Below the pieces are notes generated by a model. That model did no database searches. It was not told the DNA's origin and worked only from the letters and a program-made list of their open reading frames with translations. A program made the translations under genes and the position numbers. Positions 30,018-41,758 of a stretch of DNA of 64,000 nt are shown piece after piece (the stretch's first letter is position 1; every line of letters begins with the position of its first letter). Origin of the DNA: Cupriavidus taiwanensis LMG 19424 (GTDB lineage: Bacteria; Pseudomonadota; Gammaproteobacteria; Burkholderiales; Burkholderiaceae); assembly GCF_000069785.1 (NCBI RefSeq), contig NC_010530.1, forward strand, positions 1,792,001 to 1,856,000, written 5' to 3'.

Positions 30018-31028
30018 CTAGCGGGCACCGGCCAGCGCCACCGCGGTATCCAGCATGCGGTTGGAGAAGCCCCATTCGTTGTCGTACCAGGCCGAGACCT
30101 TGACCAGCGTGCCGTTGACCTTGGTCAGGGTGGCGTCGAAGGTCGACGAGGCCGGGTTGTGGTTGAAATCCACCGAGACCAGCGGCGCCGCGTTGTAGTT
30201 AAGGATGCCCTTGAGCTCGCCCTGCGCCGCGGCCTGCAGGATGCCGTTCACTTCCTCGACGGTGGTGGGCCGCGCGGCGACGAAGGACAGGTCGACCAGC
30301 GACACATTGATGGTCGGCACGCGCACCGCAAAGCCATCCAGCCGCCCGTCCAGCTCCGGCAGCACCAGCCCCACCGCCGCGGCCGCGCCGGTCTTGGTGG
30401 GGATCATCGACATGGTGGCCGAGCGCGCGCGGCGCAGGTCTTCGTGGTAGACGTCGGTCAGCACCTGGTCGTTGGTATAGGCATGGACGGTGGTCATCAG
30501 GCCGTTCACCACGCCCAGCTTTTCATGCAGCGGCTTGACCAGCGGCGCCAGGCAATTGGTGGTGCACGAGGCGTTGGAGATGACCGTGTCGGTCGCCTTC
30601 AGCACGTGGTGGTTCACGCCATAGACGATGGTGGCATCGACGTCCTTGCCGCCGGGGGCGGAGATGATCACCTTCTTCGCGCCGCCCTTCAGGTGGGCCG
30701 AGGCCTTGTCCTTGGTGGTGAAAAGGCCGGTGCACTCCATCACCACATCCACGCCCAGTTCGCCCCAAGGCAATTCCGCCGGGTTGCGCTGGGCCAGCAC
30801 GCGGATGCGGTCGCCGTTCACGCGGAAGGCATCGCCATCGACCGCGACCTCGCCGGGAAAGCGCCCGTGGACGGTGTCGTACTGGGTCAGGTGGGCATTG
30901 GTGGCGGCGTTGCCGAGGTCATTGATGGCGACGATCTCGATGTCGTGCCGCTTGCCGCCTTCATAGTGGGCGCGCAGCACATTGCGGCCGATGCGGCCAT
31001 AGCCATTGATGGCAACCTTGATAGTCAT
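30018..31028 (-). CDS. cbbG: glyceraldehyde-3-phosphate dehydrogenase
   Basis: A 336-residue enzyme reducing 1,3-bisphosphoglycerate to glyceraldehyde-3-phosphate. The N-terminal NAD(P) fold [13 protein letters not shown] and catalytic Cys in [13 protein letters not shown] (near residue 155) are visible, followed by HAYTNDQ and [12 protein letters not shown]. It lies between cbbZ (57 bp upstream) and cbbK (12 bp downstream). The residues following strand 2 ([11 protein letters not shown]) are closer to NAD-preferring enzymes, but I would not assign coenzyme preference from this alone. Confidence 0.95.
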   Translation of the reverse strand: MTIKVAINGYGRIGRNVLRAHYEGGKRHDIEIVAINDLGNAATNAHLTQYDTVHGRFPGEVAVDGDAFRVNGDRIRVLAQRNPAELPWGELGVDVVMECTGLFTTKDKASAHLKGGAKKVIISAPGGKDVDATIVYGVNHHVLKATDTVISNASCTTNCLAPLVKPLHEKLGVVNGLMTTVHAYTNDQVLTDVYHEDLRRARSATMSMIPTKTGAAAAVGLVLPELDGRLDGFAVRVPTINVSLVDLSFVAARPTTVEEVNGILQAAAQGELKGILNYNAAPLVSVDFNHNPASSTFDATLTKVNGTLVKVSAWYDNEWGFSNRMLDTAVALAGAR

Positions 31029-31085
31029 GCTGTCTCCATGTCGTTGTCTTGAATCCTTCCCTGCGTGGCGCGCGCGGGCGGTGGC

Positions 31086-31799
31086 TCAGGCCGCCGGCGC
31101 CAGCCATGCCGGCCTCAGCAGCGCCGGCAATGCCTCGAACGAATCGACCAGCGCATCAGGGCCGAGGGAGGCCGGCCCACCGGGGCCGGCGTAGCCATAG
31201 CGCACCAGGCAGACCGGCATGCCGGCCGCGCGCGCCGCCTGCACGTCCACCGCTGAATCCCCCACCAGCACGCCATGCGCGGGATCGACGTCGAGCAGGC
31301 GGCAGGCATGGCGCAGCGGTTCGGGATCCGGCTTCATCTGCGCAATGGAATCGCCGGCGACCAGCACCTCCAGGTAGGCCGCCAGGCCGGTCATGGCCAG
31401 CAGCGGGACCGCGAGCGCGCGCGGCTTGTTGGTGACGCATGCCAGGCGATAGCCCTCGCGCCGGAGCGCGGCGAGGCCGCTTTCCACGCCGGGGAACACG
31501 GTGCCGAGGCGGCCGTTGGTGCCGGCATAGTGGCGATGGAACAGCGCCACCGCGTCGGCGGCGTCGATGTGCGTAGCGAGTTGCGCGGTTTCCAGCACGC
31601 GCCGCACCAGGTTGGGCACGCCGCGGCCGATAAAGCCGGCCACGGTGTCGAACGGCAGCGGCGGACTGCCGAGATCGGCCAGCATCAGGCTGGCCGCGCC
31701 AACGATATCCGGCGCGCTGTCGACCAGCGTGCCGTCGAGGTCGATCAGCACCGCGGTGCAGGGCATGGCATTGATGGAATGGATGGCATGGGTAGTCAT
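31086..31799 (-). CDS. cbbZ: phosphoglycolate phosphatase
   Basis: A 237-residue HAD hydrolase that removes phosphate from 2-phosphoglycolate, the waste product of Rubisco oxygenation. HAD motif I is [13 protein letters not shown], motif II is CVTNKPRAL, and motif IV is [16 protein letters not shown]. Its ATG overlaps the cbbT stop (TGATG), so the two are translationally coupled. A later start at MPCTAVL, 11 codons in, is possible and would still retain the whole fold. Confidence 0.93.
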   Translation of the reverse strand: MTTHAIHSINAMPCTAVLIDLDGTLVDSAPDIVGAASLMLADLGSPPLPFDTVAGFIGRGVPNLVRRVLETAQLATHIDAADAVALFHRHYAGTNGRLGTVFPGVESGLAALRREGYRLACVTNKPRALAVPLLAMTGLAAYLEVLVAGDSIAQMKPDPEPLRHACRLLDVDPAHGVLVGDSAVDVQAARAAGMPVCLVRYGYAGPGGPASLGPDALVDSFEALPALLRPAWLAPAA

Positions 31800-33811
31800 C
31801 ACGCATCCTCCAGTACGGCCAGCGCAGCTGCCGCGACATGATCCGGGGTCAGGCCGAAATGCTGGTACAGCGCCTCGGCGGGCGCCGACTCGCCAAAGGT
31901 GTCGAGGCCCAGCGCCCGGCCCCGCTCGCCCACCACGCCGCGCCAGAACCAGGTGCTGCCGGCTTCGATGCTGACGCGCGGCACGCCTGGCGGCAGCACC
32001 GTGTCGCGGTACGCCGCGTCCTGCGCGTAGAACAGCTCGACGCAGGGCATCGACACCACGCGTGCGGCGATGCCTGCATCGGCCAGCTGCGCGGCCGCGC
32101 GCATGGCAATTTCCACCTCGGAGCCGGTCGCGACCAGCACCACGCGTGGTGCCGGTGCATCGCGCAAAACGTAGCCGCCGCGCGCGATCGCGTCGCGCTG
32201 CGCCGCATCGCGCGCGAACGGCGTCAGCGCCTGGCGCGACAGCACCAGGCAGGTCGGTCCGTCCTCGCGCCGCAGCGCGGCCAGCCACGCGAACGCGGTT
32301 TCGGCGCCGTCGCAGGGGCGCCAGACCCGGTTGTTGGGAATCAGCCGCAGGCTGGCGGCGTGCTCCACCGGCTGGTGCGTGGGACCGTCCTCGCCCAGGC
32401 CGATGGAGTCATGGGTCAGCACGTGGACCACGCGCAGGCGCATCAGTGCCGCCATGCGGATGGCGTTGCGCGAGTAGTCCGAGAAAGTCATGAAGGTGCC
32501 GCCGTAGGGAATCAGCCCCCCATGCAGCGCAATGCCGTTCATCACCGCGGCCATGCCGAACTCGCGCACGCCGTAGCTGACGTAGTTGCCGTGGCCGGCA
32601 TGGTTGACCCAGACCGAGGCCTTGACGTTGGTCAGGTTGGAGCCGGTCAGGTCGGCCGAGCCGCCCAGCAGCTCGGGCAAGGCGGGGGTCAGCGCCTCCA
32701 GGCACAGCTGCGAGGCCTTGCGCGTGGCGATCTTGTCCTGCAGCGGCGAGGGCGCATCCAGCAGCGCCAGCAGCTGCGCATCGAAGCCCTCGGGCAGGCG
32801 GCCATGCACGCGCCGCACGAACGCATCGGCCAGTTCCGGGTAGGCGGCGCAATAGCCGGTGAAGCGCGCCTCCCATTCGGCCTCGCGCGCGGCGCCCTGC
32901 GCGCGCGCATCCCAGGCATCGGCCACGTCGGCGGGCACCGTGAACGGTGGCGCTTCCCAGCCCAGCGCCGCGCGCATCGCGGCGATTTCGGCCGCGCCCA
33001 GCGGCGCGCCATGCACGTCGTGGCCGCCGGCCTTGGCCGGCGCGCCCTGGCCGATCACGGTGCGGCAGCAGATCAGCGTGGGCCGGTCGCGCTCGGCCTT
33101 GGCCGCCTGCAGCGCGGCGTCGATGGCATGCGCGTCGTGCCCGTCGACGCCGGCGACCACATGCCAGCCGTAGGCGGCAAAGCGCTGCGGCGTGTCGTCG
33201 GCAAACCACCCGGACACGTCACCGTCGATGGAAATGCCGTTGTCGTCGTACAGGCAGATCAGCTTGCCCAGCCTGAGCGTCCCCGCCAGCGAGGCGGCCT
33301 CGTGGCTGAGCCCTTCCATCAGGCAGCCATCGCCGAGGAACACATAGGTGTGGTGGTCGACGATGTCGAAGCCGGGCCGGTTGAAGGTGGCGGCCAGCAG
33401 CTTTTCGGCCAACGCCATGCCGACGGCATTGGCCAGCCCCTGCCCCAGCGGTCCCGTAGTGGTCTCGATGCCCGGCGTCACGCCCACTTCCGGATGGCCC
33501 GGCGTGATCGCGTGCAGCTGGCGGAACTGGCGCAGCTGCGCCATCGGCACGTCATAGCCGCTCAGGTGCAGCAGCGCATACAGCAGCATGGAGGCATGGC
33601 CGTTGGACAGCACGAAGCGGTCGCGGTCGGGCCAGGCCGGGTTGGCCGGGTTGTGGCGCAGGTGGCGCCGCCACAGCACTTCGGCCATCTCGGCCATGCC
33701 CATCGGTGCGCCGGGGTGGCCGGAGCGGGCCTGCTCCACCGCGTCGGCGGCGAGAAAGCGCAGCACGTTGGCGCAGCGCGCCGCGGAGTCGATGCGTTCG
33801 GGTGCGTTCAT
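31799..33811 (-). CDS. cbbT: transketolase
   Basis: A 670-residue thiamine-diphosphate transketolase moving two-carbon units between sugar phosphates in ribulose regeneration. Motifs: [18 protein letters not shown] at the N-terminus, TPGHPEVG, the ThDP/Mg motif [18 protein letters not shown]...NGISIDG, and the pyrimidine domain [16 protein letters not shown]. Length matches the family. It starts 9 bp after cbbP and overlaps cbbZ by one base. Confidence 0.96.
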   Translation of the reverse strand: MNAPERIDSAARCANVLRFLAADAVEQARSGHPGAPMGMAEMAEVLWRRHLRHNPANPAWPDRDRFVLSNGHASMLLYALLHLSGYDVPMAQLRQFRQLHAITPGHPEVGVTPGIETTTGPLGQGLANAVGMALAEKLLAATFNRPGFDIVDHHTYVFLGDGCLMEGLSHEAASLAGTLRLGKLICLYDDNGISIDGDVSGWFADDTPQRFAAYGWHVVAGVDGHDAHAIDAALQAAKAERDRPTLICCRTVIGQGAPAKAGGHDVHGAPLGAAEIAAMRAALGWEAPPFTVPADVADAWDARAQGAAREAEWEARFTGYCAAYPELADAFVRRVHGRLPEGFDAQLLALLDAPSPLQDKIATRKASQLCLEALTPALPELLGGSADLTGSNLTNVKASVWVNHAGHGNYVSYGVREFGMAAVMNGIALHGGLIPYGGTFMTFSDYSRNAIRMAALMRLRVVHVLTHDSIGLGEDGPTHQPVEHAASLRLIPNNRVWRPCDGAETAFAWLAALRREDGPTCLVLSRQALTPFARDAAQRDAIARGGYVLRDAPAPRVVLVATGSEVEIAMRAAAQLADAGIAARVVSMPCVELFYAQDAAYRDTVLPPGVPRVSIEAGSTWFWRGVVGERGRALGLDTFGESAPAEALYQHFGLTPDHVAAAALAVLEDA

Positions 33812-33820
33812 CTCGGCTCC

Positions 33821-34699
33821 TTACTGGGTGGCGCGCTTGCGGCGTTCCATCATGCGCAGCACGAAGGGCGTGAAGATCAGCTGCATGGCCAGTTCCATCT
33901 TTCCGCCCGGGACCACGATGGTGTTGGCGCGCGACATGAAGGAGTCGTGGATCATGCTCAGCAGGTACTGGAAGTCGATTCCCTTGGGGTTGGCAAAGCG
34001 GATCACCACCATGCTTTCATCGGGCGCGGGAATCTCGCGTGCGATAAAGGGGTTGGAGGTGTCCACGCACGGCACCCGCTGGAAATTCACATGCGTGCGC
34101 GAGAACTGCGGGCAGATGTAGTTCACGTAGTCCGGCATGCGGCGCAGGATGGTGTCGGTCACGGCCTCGGTCGAGTAGCCGCGCTGCTTCTTGTCGCGCC
34201 ACAGCTTCTGGATCCACTCCAGGTTGATCACCGGCACCACGCCGATCAGCAGGTTGGGATACCGCGCGATATTGACCTCGTCGGTGACCACGCCGCCGTG
34301 CAAACCCTCGTAGAACAGCAGGTCGGTGTCCTCCGGCAACGGCTCCCATGGCGTGAAGGTTCCGGGTTCCTGCCCGAACGGCGCCGCTTCCTCGGGGCTG
34401 TGCAGGTAGTGCCGGTGCATGCCGGTGCCGGTTTCCGAATAGGAACGGAACAGCCCTTCCAGTTCGCTGAACAGGTTGTTCTCTTCGCCGAAGTGGCTGA
34501 AGTTCATGTTGCCGGTGCGCTCGGCCTCGGCCATCTTGATCTTCATCTCGGCGCGGTCGTAGCGGTGGAAGCTGTCGCCTTCGATCACCACCGACTTCAC
34601 GCCCTCGCGCCGGAAGATATTTTCGAAGGTACGGGTCACCGAGGTGGTGCCTGCGCCGGAGGAGCCGGTGATGGCGATGATGGGATAACGTTCTGACAT
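33821..34699 (-). CDS. cbbP: phosphoribulokinase
   Basis: Makes ribulose-1,5-bisphosphate from ribulose-5-phosphate and ATP; specific to the Calvin cycle. The 292-residue proteobacterial-type enzyme has the P-loop GSSGAGTTSV near the N-terminus, followed by IEGDSFHRYDRAEM and LLFYEGLHGG. I chose the ATG before SERYPIIAITG; 37 extra open codons upstream lie inside the cbbF end region and are not family-like. It is 10 bp downstream of cbbF. Confidence 0.97.
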   Translation of the reverse strand: MSERYPIIAITGSSGAGTTSVTRTFENIFRREGVKSVVIEGDSFHRYDRAEMKIKMAEAERTGNMNFSHFGEENNLFSELEGLFRSYSETGTGMHRHYLHSPEEAAPFGQEPGTFTPWEPLPEDTDLLFYEGLHGGVVTDEVNIARYPNLLIGVVPVINLEWIQKLWRDKKQRGYSTEAVTDTILRRMPDYVNYICPQFSRTHVNFQRVPCVDTSNPFIAREIPAPDESMVVIRFANPKGIDFQYLLSMIHDSFMSRANTIVVPGGKMELAMQLIFTPFVLRMMERRKRATQ

Positions 34700-34709
34700 G
34701 GCAGGTGCC

Positions 34710-35804
34710 TCAGGCGGACGCGCGGAACAGGCTGCGCTCGTTGAACAGGGGATTGGGAAGGTCGGGGTCGGTCTGTTCGTTGTGGTAGCGCTCGATCCGC
34801 TCCACTTCATGGCGCGAGCCGAAGATCACGCCAATGCGCTGGTGCAGCGCGTTCGGCGCCACCGACATCAGCGCCTGGCGCCCGGTGCTGGCGCGCCCGC
34901 CGGCCTGCTCCATCAGGAACGCGATCGGGTTGGCCTCATAGAGCAGGCGCAGTCGCCCCGGCCTGGCCGGATCCTTGGTGTCGCGCGGGTACATGAAGAC
35001 GCCGCCGCGCATCAGGATGCGGTGCGCCTCGGCCACCATCGAGGCGATCCAGCGCATGTTGAAATCCTTGCCCCGCGGCCCGGTCTGGCCGGCCAGGCAC
35101 TCCGACACGTATTGCCTGATGGGTGCCTCCCAGAAGCGGCTGTTGGAGGCGTTGATGGCAAATTCCCGGGTATCGGCGGGCACGCGCAGGTCCGGATGGG
35201 TCAGGAAGAACTCCCCCAGGTTGGGATCCAGCGTGAAGCCATTGACACCGTTGCCCACCGTCAGCACCAGCATGGTGGTGGGGCCATAGAGCGCGTAGCC
35301 CGCCGCTACCTGCGCCGTGCCGGGCTGCAGGAAGGCCTGCTCGGTGACATCGGCGGTGCCCTCCGGCGCGCGCAGCACCGAGAAGATGCTGCCCACCGAG
35401 ACATTGACGTCGATGTTGGAAGAGCCATCGAGCGGATCGAACACCAGCAGGTACTTGCCGCGCGGGTAGTGCGCGGGAATCTGGTACGGCGCCTCCATTT
35501 CTTCCGAGGCCATGCCGGCGAGGTACCCGCCCCATTCGTTGACGCGCAGGAAGGTGTCATTGCTGAGCACGTCCAGCTTCTGCTGGACCTCGCCCTGCAC
35601 GTTGATGGCCGCGCCGGCTGCGTCCGGGCCGCCGGCCCTGCCGTGCAGGCCGCCCAGCGCGCCGAAGGCCACCGCGCGCGCGATCTCCTTGCAGGCCATG
35701 GCGACATTGAGGATCAGGCCGTTGAAGCCGCCGCTGGCGTCCGGGTAGCGGCGGCGCTGCTCGATCAGGAACTGCGTCAGGGTCATCCTTTGCACTTCAG
35801 GCAT
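34710..35804 (-). CDS. cbbF: fructose-1,6-/sedoheptulose-1,7-bisphosphatase, class I
   Basis: A 364-residue class I FBPase. The metal/active-site signature [19 protein letters not shown] is in the first half, with [16 protein letters not shown] following and the C-terminal [27 protein letters not shown]. Hydrolyses the 1-phosphate of fructose or sedoheptulose bisphosphate. It is separated from cbbE by 52 bp, the longest gap in this part of the operon, and followed by cbbP after 10 bp. Confidence 0.95.
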   Translation of the reverse strand: MPEVQRMTLTQFLIEQRRRYPDASGGFNGLILNVAMACKEIARAVAFGALGGLHGRAGGPDAAGAAINVQGEVQQKLDVLSNDTFLRVNEWGGYLAGMASEEMEAPYQIPAHYPRGKYLLVFDPLDGSSNIDVNVSVGSIFSVLRAPEGTADVTEQAFLQPGTAQVAAGYALYGPTTMLVLTVGNGVNGFTLDPNLGEFFLTHPDLRVPADTREFAINASNSRFWEAPIRQYVSECLAGQTGPRGKDFNMRWIASMVAEAHRILMRGGVFMYPRDTKDPARPGRLRLLYEANPIAFLMEQAGGRASTGRQALMSVAPNALHQRIGVIFGSRHEVERIERYHNEQTDPDLPNPLFNERSLFRASA

Positions 35805-35856
35805 GACAGGTCTCCTCTGGATTGGCTATGTGTTCTTGTGGGGGGCGGCATGCCGG

Positions 35857-36558
35857 CTACGTGGCGACGGCCTCGCGCAGGCGCCGCAGGATGCCCGCGT
35901 AGCCGCCATCGACATCCGGCGCGCCGAAGACAGCGCTGCCGGCGACGAAGGTGTCGGCCCCCGCGCGCGCGATCGCGCCGATGTTGTCGGCCTTGACGCC
36001 GCCATCGACCTCCAGCCAGACCTCGCGTCCGCCGGCCGCCTGCTGCCGGTCGATGCGTGCGCGCACCTGGCGCACCTTGTCGAGCACCCCGGGGATAAAG
36101 GCCTGGCCGCCGAAGCCCGGATTCACGCTCATCAGCAGCACCAGGTCCAGCTGCGCCAGCGTGTGGTCGAGCCAGCCCAGCGGCGTGGCCGGGTTGAGCA
36201 CCAGCCCGGCCTTGCAGCCGTGGTCCCGGATCAGCCCGATGGTGCGGTCCACGTGGCGGCTCGCCTCCGGATGGAAACTGATGATCCCCGCGCCGGCCCG
36301 GGCAAACAGCGGGATCAGCGCGTCCACCGGCTCCACCATCAGGTGCACGTCGATGGGAACCGAGACCAGCGGCCGGATCGCCTCGCACACCATCGGCCCG
36401 ATGGTCAGGTTGGGCACGTAGTGGTTGTCCATCACGTCGAAGTGGATCAGGTCCGCGCCGCCGGCCTCGACCGCGCACACCTCTTCGCCCAGCCGCGCGA
36501 AATCCGCCGACAGGATGGACGGCGCAAGGCGCACGGCTCGTTGGTCGTTGCTATGCAT
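35857..36558 (-). CDS. cbbE: ribulose-phosphate 3-epimerase
   Basis: A 233-residue TIM-barrel epimerase interconverting ribulose-5-phosphate and xylulose-5-phosphate. Diagnostic segments are [16 protein letters not shown], the metal His/Asp in [36 protein letters not shown] and [11 protein letters not shown]. The start at MHSNDQ leaves one base between the cbbY stop and this ATG. The longer open frame upstream overlaps cbbY and is a shadow. Confidence 0.96.
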   Translation of the reverse strand: MHSNDQRAVRLAPSILSADFARLGEEVCAVEAGGADLIHFDVMDNHYVPNLTIGPMVCEAIRPLVSVPIDVHLMVEPVDALIPLFARAGAGIISFHPEASRHVDRTIGLIRDHGCKAGLVLNPATPLGWLDHTLAQLDLVLLMSVNPGFGGQAFIPGVLDKVRQVRARIDRQQAAGGREVWLEVDGGVKADNIGAIARAGADTFVAGSAVFGAPDVDGGYAGILRRLREAVAT

Positions 36559-36559
36559 G

Positions 36560-37324
36560 TCAGGCTGCCTCGAACAGGGTGCCGCGATGCCAGTTGCGCA
36601 GTGCGCCCAGGTCAACCCAGCGCTGCGCCGCGCCCGGCAGCTGCTGCGGCAACGGCTGCGCCGGGTCGCCCAGGTGCGGCAGCACCAGCAGCGCGCCGTC
36701 GAAACGGTCGTGGCCGGTGTAGGCCGTGGGCGTGACCACGGTGGCAATGCCGGCCGCCTGCGCGGCACGCAGGCCGTTCTCCGAGTCCTCGATCGCCAGG
36801 CACTCGGCCGCTTCCAGGCCCAGCCGCTGCAGCACAGCCAGGTAGACGTCGGGCGCGGGCTTCTTTGCCGCGATCGTGCCGGCATCGCAGATCGCGGCGA
36901 AGCGCGCGCGCCAGTCCGCCCCCAGCGGCAAGCGCAGCAGCACGTCCAGATTGGCCGGTGTGGTGGTGGTGGCAATGGCGACGGGCACGCCGGCGCGGCC
37001 GGCCTCGTCGATCAGCCGCGCAATGCCCGGGCGCAGCGGCAGCTGGCCGCTGCCGGCCAGTTCGGCGTAGTGGCGGGTCTTGACGGCATGCACTGCGTCG
37101 ATCGTTTCCCCGACCTTGCAGCCGCGCGCCTCTTCGGGGTCGACCATGCGCCAGTAATGCATCAGCCGTTCCTTGCCCCCAGCCACCCTGAGCAGGCGCG
37201 TGTAGAGGGCCTCGTCCCAGCACCAGTCCAGGCCGACTTCGGCAAAGGCGGCATTGAAGGCCCGCAGGTGCGCGCTCTCGGTATCGGCAAGGGTGCCGTC
37301 GACATCGAAGATCAGGGCTTTCAT
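36560..37324 (-). CDS. cbbY: xylulose-1,5-bisphosphate phosphatase CbbY
   Basis: A 254-residue HAD-family phosphatase. HAD motif I is [15 protein letters not shown], a helical cap follows (about 20-90), then VAIATTTTP and [14 protein letters not shown]. In the red-type Rubisco systems CbbY dephosphorylates xylulose-1,5-bisphosphate, a misfire product that inhibits Rubisco (established for Rhodobacter). It sits directly after the activase gene cbbX with only 3 bases between them, which supports the joint repair role. Confidence 0.94.
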   Translation of the reverse strand: MKALIFDVDGTLADTESAHLRAFNAAFAEVGLDWCWDEALYTRLLRVAGGKERLMHYWRMVDPEEARGCKVGETIDAVHAVKTRHYAELAGSGQLPLRPGIARLIDEAGRAGVPVAIATTTTPANLDVLLRLPLGADWRARFAAICDAGTIAAKKPAPDVYLAVLQRLGLEAAECLAIEDSENGLRAAQAAGIATVVTPTAYTGHDRFDGALLVLPHLGDPAQPLPQQLPGAAQRWVDLGALRNWHRGTLFEAA

Positions 37325-37327
37325 GGC

Positions 37328-38275
37328 TTACTCCGCGGCCTGAGGCTGCGAGAACACGCGGCTGGCGAGCAGGTCGCCGGCCGTGATGGTGGTCAGGGCA
37401 CGGTCGTCCACCGCCGTGCCGGGATCGTCGAGCAGCCGTGACGCATGGCGCAGGCGCGCGCGGTCGAGCGCATTGCGCACGCTGCGCGCATTGGCGAAAT
37501 GCGGCTGCGCCATGCGCCGGGCCAGGTAGTCGGCAAACACGGCCCGGCTGTCGTCGTCGAACCGGTACTGCATCTCGTCCAGCATCAGCTCGGCGATGCG
37601 GCGCAGCTCGTCGAGCTGGTAGTCGGGGAAGTCGATATGGTGGGCAACGCGCGACGACATGCCCGGGTTCGATTCGAAGAAGCGGTCCATGCGGTCCTTG
37701 TAGCCGGCCAGGATCACCACCAGGTCTTCGCGGTGGTTCTCCATCACCTGCAGCAGGATCTCGATGGCTTCCTGGCCGTAGTCGCGCTCGTTCTCCGGGC
37801 GGTAGAGGTAGTACGCCTCGTCGATGAAGAGCACCCCGCCCATGGCCTTCTTCAGGATCTCCTTGGTCTTGGGCGCGGTATGGCCGATGTACTGGCCGAC
37901 CAGGTCGTCGCGGGTCACCGCCACCAGGTGGCCGCGCCGCACGTAGCCCAGCTGGTGCAGGATCTGCGCCATGCGCATGGCCACGGTGGTCTTGCCGGTG
38001 CCGGGATTGCCGGTGAAGCACATGTGCAGGCTGGGCGCGCCCGCGCTGAAGCCGCGCGCGGCGCGCAGCTTGTCCACCAGCAGCAAGGCGGCGATGTCGC
38101 GGATGCGCGCTTTCACCGGCTTCAGCCCGATCAGCTCGCGGTCGAGCTGGGCCAGCAGTTCGGTGATGCCTGAGCTGTCCAGCGATTCGGCGAGAGATCC
38201 CGGCACGGCTGCGGGCGCCGCTGGGGGCAATATGCCAGCCGACTGCAGCGGCGCAGTGGTTTCGGGTGCGGACAT
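37328..38275 (-). CDS. cbbX: red-type Rubisco activase CbbX
   Basis: A 315-residue AAA+ ATPase that remodels inhibited form IC Rubisco, using the extended large-subunit C-terminus. Walker A is [14 protein letters not shown], Walker B is [12 protein letters not shown], and sensor/Arg-finger regions [25 protein letters not shown] follow. The N-terminal 35 residues are Ala/Pro-rich. It lies 160 bp from cbbS, with a hairpin in that gap. Confidence 0.96.
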   Translation of the reverse strand: MSAPETTAPLQSAGILPPAAPAAVPGSLAESLDSSGITELLAQLDRELIGLKPVKARIRDIAALLLVDKLRAARGFSAGAPSLHMCFTGNPGTGKTTVAMRMAQILHQLGYVRRGHLVAVTRDDLVGQYIGHTAPKTKEILKKAMGGVLFIDEAYYLYRPENERDYGQEAIEILLQVMENHREDLVVILAGYKDRMDRFFESNPGMSSRVAHHIDFPDYQLDELRRIAELMLDEMQYRFDDDSRAVFADYLARRMAQPHFANARSVRNALDRARLRHASRLLDDPGTAVDDRALTTITAGDLLASRVFSQPQAAE

Positions 38276-38395
38276 GACGGCTCCCTGAGAGTCAATCGAT
38301 CAATCGGTTCGCGGAATTCGAGGCGCAGCGTCCCCCCGGCGCGCGGCGATCAGGCCGCGCGGCCGCTGGCGTGCAGCGTCAGGAAATCGCTGGCG

Positions 38396-38416
38396 GCAGC
38401 GCCGTGGCGGCGCTGC
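38396..38416 (-). terminator. hairpin after cbbS (partial terminator)
   Basis: A perfect 9-bp stem, GCAGCGCCG and CGGCGCTGC, with a 3-base loop, 20 bases past the cbbS stop in the direction of transcription. Only a weak run of T follows (GATTTCC). Premature termination after cbbS in the cbb operon of R. eutropha has been described; this hairpin is the natural candidate and would favour cbbLS transcript over the distal genes. Confidence 0.7.
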
Positions 38417-38435
38417 GCGGCTCAGACGGCGCCGC

Positions 38436-38855
38436 TCAGTAGCGGCTGCCCTCGGGCCGGGCCTGCACGGCGTAGCTCTCGATCGAGTAGCGCAGCGTGC
38501 GGCCCGGCTCTTCCTGTCGCACCAGGCGGAAGCCCGGTTCATCGGCAGGACGATTGACGATGAACGACATCACCACCGATTCCACCGTATGCGTCGAGTC
38601 AAAGGCCGTGACGCGGATGTAGTGGTTGGGAAAGGTGTTGCGCGCATTGTTGATCTCCAGCAGGATGCCGGCGGCATCGCGCAGGTCGAACATCGGCAGC
38701 CCGAACATCTCCCAGTAGGTGTTGCGCGGATGCGGGTCGTCGGTGTACTCGATGCCGACTGCCCAGCCCTTGTTCAGGCAGTACTCGAGCTGCTTCGTGA
38801 TCTGTTCGTCGGTCAGTTCGGGCAGGAAGGAAAAGGTGCCTTGAGTGATACGCAT
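38436..38855 (-). CDS. cbbS: Rubisco small subunit, form IC
   Basis: A 139-residue small subunit beginning MRITQGTFSFLPELTDEQITKQ, with NTYWEMFGLPMFDLRD in the middle and the C-terminal extension (after ESVVMSFIVN) typical of red-type enzymes. It assembles with CbbL as an L8S8 complex. It lies 48 bp downstream of cbbL with GAGGA upstream of its ATG. Confidence 0.97.
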   Translation of the reverse strand: MRITQGTFSFLPELTDEQITKQLEYCLNKGWAVGIEYTDDPHPRNTYWEMFGLPMFDLRDAAGILLEINNARNTFPNHYIRVTAFDSTHTVESVVMSFIVNRPADEPGFRLVRQEEPGRTLRYSIESYAVQARPEGSRY

Positions 38856-38903
38856 GATGTCCTCTCGTTCTGTGGTGTTCGCGGTGGTGGCATCCAGCCG
38901 GGG

Positions 38904-40442
<1,539 letters not shown>

Positions 40443-40451
40443 TCAGATATT

Positions 40452-40492
40452 CTTAGTCACCGCATAAGCTATCCCTTAAGTGGTCCTTTAAG
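40452..40492 (-). promoter_or_regulatory. CbbR operator, 12-bp periodic CTTA half-sites
   Basis: Read on the minus strand, CTTAA (40492), CTTAA (40480), CTTAT (40468) and CTAAG (40456) recur exactly every 12 bases. The spacing places three full 12-bp units and a fourth half-site at about -46 to -86 from the proposed start site. LysR-type regulators bind such TTA-rich half-sites, and this is where CbbR protection is expected. The 12-bp phase is longer than one helical turn. Confidence 0.65.
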
Positions 40493-40565
40493 TGCGCACC
40501 AGACCGCACATGAAGCGACCGTCCAAAAGCCGCCCCTACTGCTCTAATGCTCTCAGTCAGCGACC

Positions 40566-40651
40566 GTCGTTCCCGCGAAGGCGGGAACCCAGTGACTTTC
40601 TCCCCGGAGGGGACGTGAAAGACGCTGGATTCCCGCCTTCGCGGGAATGAC
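40566..40651. repeat. dispersed inverted repeat in the cbbR-cbbL region
   Basis: An 86-bp element with two oppositely oriented copies of a hairpin: GTTCCCGC-GAAG-GCGGGAAC on the left and ATTCCCGC-CTTC-GCGGGAAT on the right, ending in matching GTC...GAC. A closely similar element is at 59220-59307. It lies between the CbbR operator and the cbbR start, where it enlarges the control region to 327 bp. This type of repeat is common in beta-proteobacterial genomes. Confidence 0.85.
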
Positions 40652-40691
40652 AGTAGGAATTGATACCTTGGACTGAATTTCCCAACTGCCC

Positions 40692-41645
40692 ATGTCCTTC
40701 CTGCGCGCCCTCACCCTTCGCCAGCTGCAGATCTTCGTCACCGTGGCAAGGCACGCCAGCTTCGTGCGCGCGGCCGAAGAGCTGCACCTGACCCAGCCCG
40801 CGGTGTCGATGCAGGTCAAGCAGCTGGAATCCGTGGTGGGGCTTGCGCTGTTCGAGCGCGTCGGCCGGCAACTGACGCTGACAGAGCCTGGCGACCGCCT
40901 GCTGCACCATGCGCTGCGCATCCTGGGCGAGGTCAAGGACGCCGAGGAAGGGCTGCAGGCAGTCAAGGACGTCGACCGTGGCTCGATCACAATCGGCCTG
41001 ATCAGCACCGCGAAGTACTTCGCGCCCAAGCTGCTGGCCGGCTTCACCGCGCTCCACCCGGGCGTGGAACTGCGCATCGCCGAAGGCAATCGCGAAACCC
41101 TTCTGCAGCTGCTGCAGGACAACGCCATCGACCTCGCCCTGATGGGCCGCCCGCCGCGCGAGCTGGACGCCGTCTCCGAACCCATCGCCGCGCATCCGCA
41201 CGTACTGGTGGCCTCGCCGCGGCACCCGCTGCACGACGCCGCGCAATTCGATCTGCAGGAACTGCGGCATGAGACCTTCCTGCTGCGCGAACCCGGCTCA
41301 GGCACCCGCACCGTGGCCGAATACATGTTCCGCGACCACCTGTTCACGCCGGCCAAGATCATCACGCTGGGCAGCAACGAGACCATCAAGCAGGCGGTGA
41401 TGGCCGGCATGGGCATCAGCCTGCTGTCGCTGCATACCATGGCGCTGGAGTTGCGCACCGGCGAGATCGCGCTGCTGGACGTGACCGGCACGCCGATCGA
41501 GCGCATCTGGCATGTCGCGCATATGGCGAGCAAGCGGTTATCGCCGGCGGGTGAGAGTTGCCGGGCTTATTTGCTGGAGCATGCGGCGGAGTTTTTGGGG
41601 AGGGAGTTTAGCGGCTTGCTGGCGAGGCGGCGTGGGGGGCGGTGA
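40692..41645 (+). CDS. cbbR: LysR-type activator of the cbb operon
   Basis: A 317-residue LysR-type regulator, divergent from cbbL. The N-terminal helix-turn-helix is TLRQLQIFVTVARHASFVRAAEELHLTQPAVSMQVKQLE, and the C-terminal effector domain begins SITIGLISTAKYFAPKLLAGF, as in CbbR proteins. In R. eutropha CbbR activates the chromosomal and plasmid cbb operons, with phosphoenolpyruvate as a negative effector (established). The gene carries intact domains, unlike the defective plasmid copy reported in that species. Confidence 0.97.
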   Translation: MSFLRALTLRQLQIFVTVARHASFVRAAEELHLTQPAVSMQVKQLESVVGLALFERVGRQLTLTEPGDRLLHHALRILGEVKDAEEGLQAVKDVDRGSITIGLISTAKYFAPKLLAGFTALHPGVELRIAEGNRETLLQLLQDNAIDLALMGRPPRELDAVSEPIAAHPHVLVASPRHPLHDAAQFDLQELRHETFLLREPGSGTRTVAEYMFRDHLFTPAKIITLGSNETIKQAVMAGMGISLLSLHTMALELRTGEIALLDVTGTPIERIWHVAHMASKRLSPAGESCRAYLLEHAAEFLGREFSGLLARRRGGR

Positions 41646-41758
41646 GGGTCCTGCCATTTCCAGGAGCGTGCGATCATTCGTACCAGGGCGCGTGACAGAC
41701 GGCCCCATCACCCGTTAGACCTGACAAACATCACCGATCTCAACCGGAGCACAGAACG

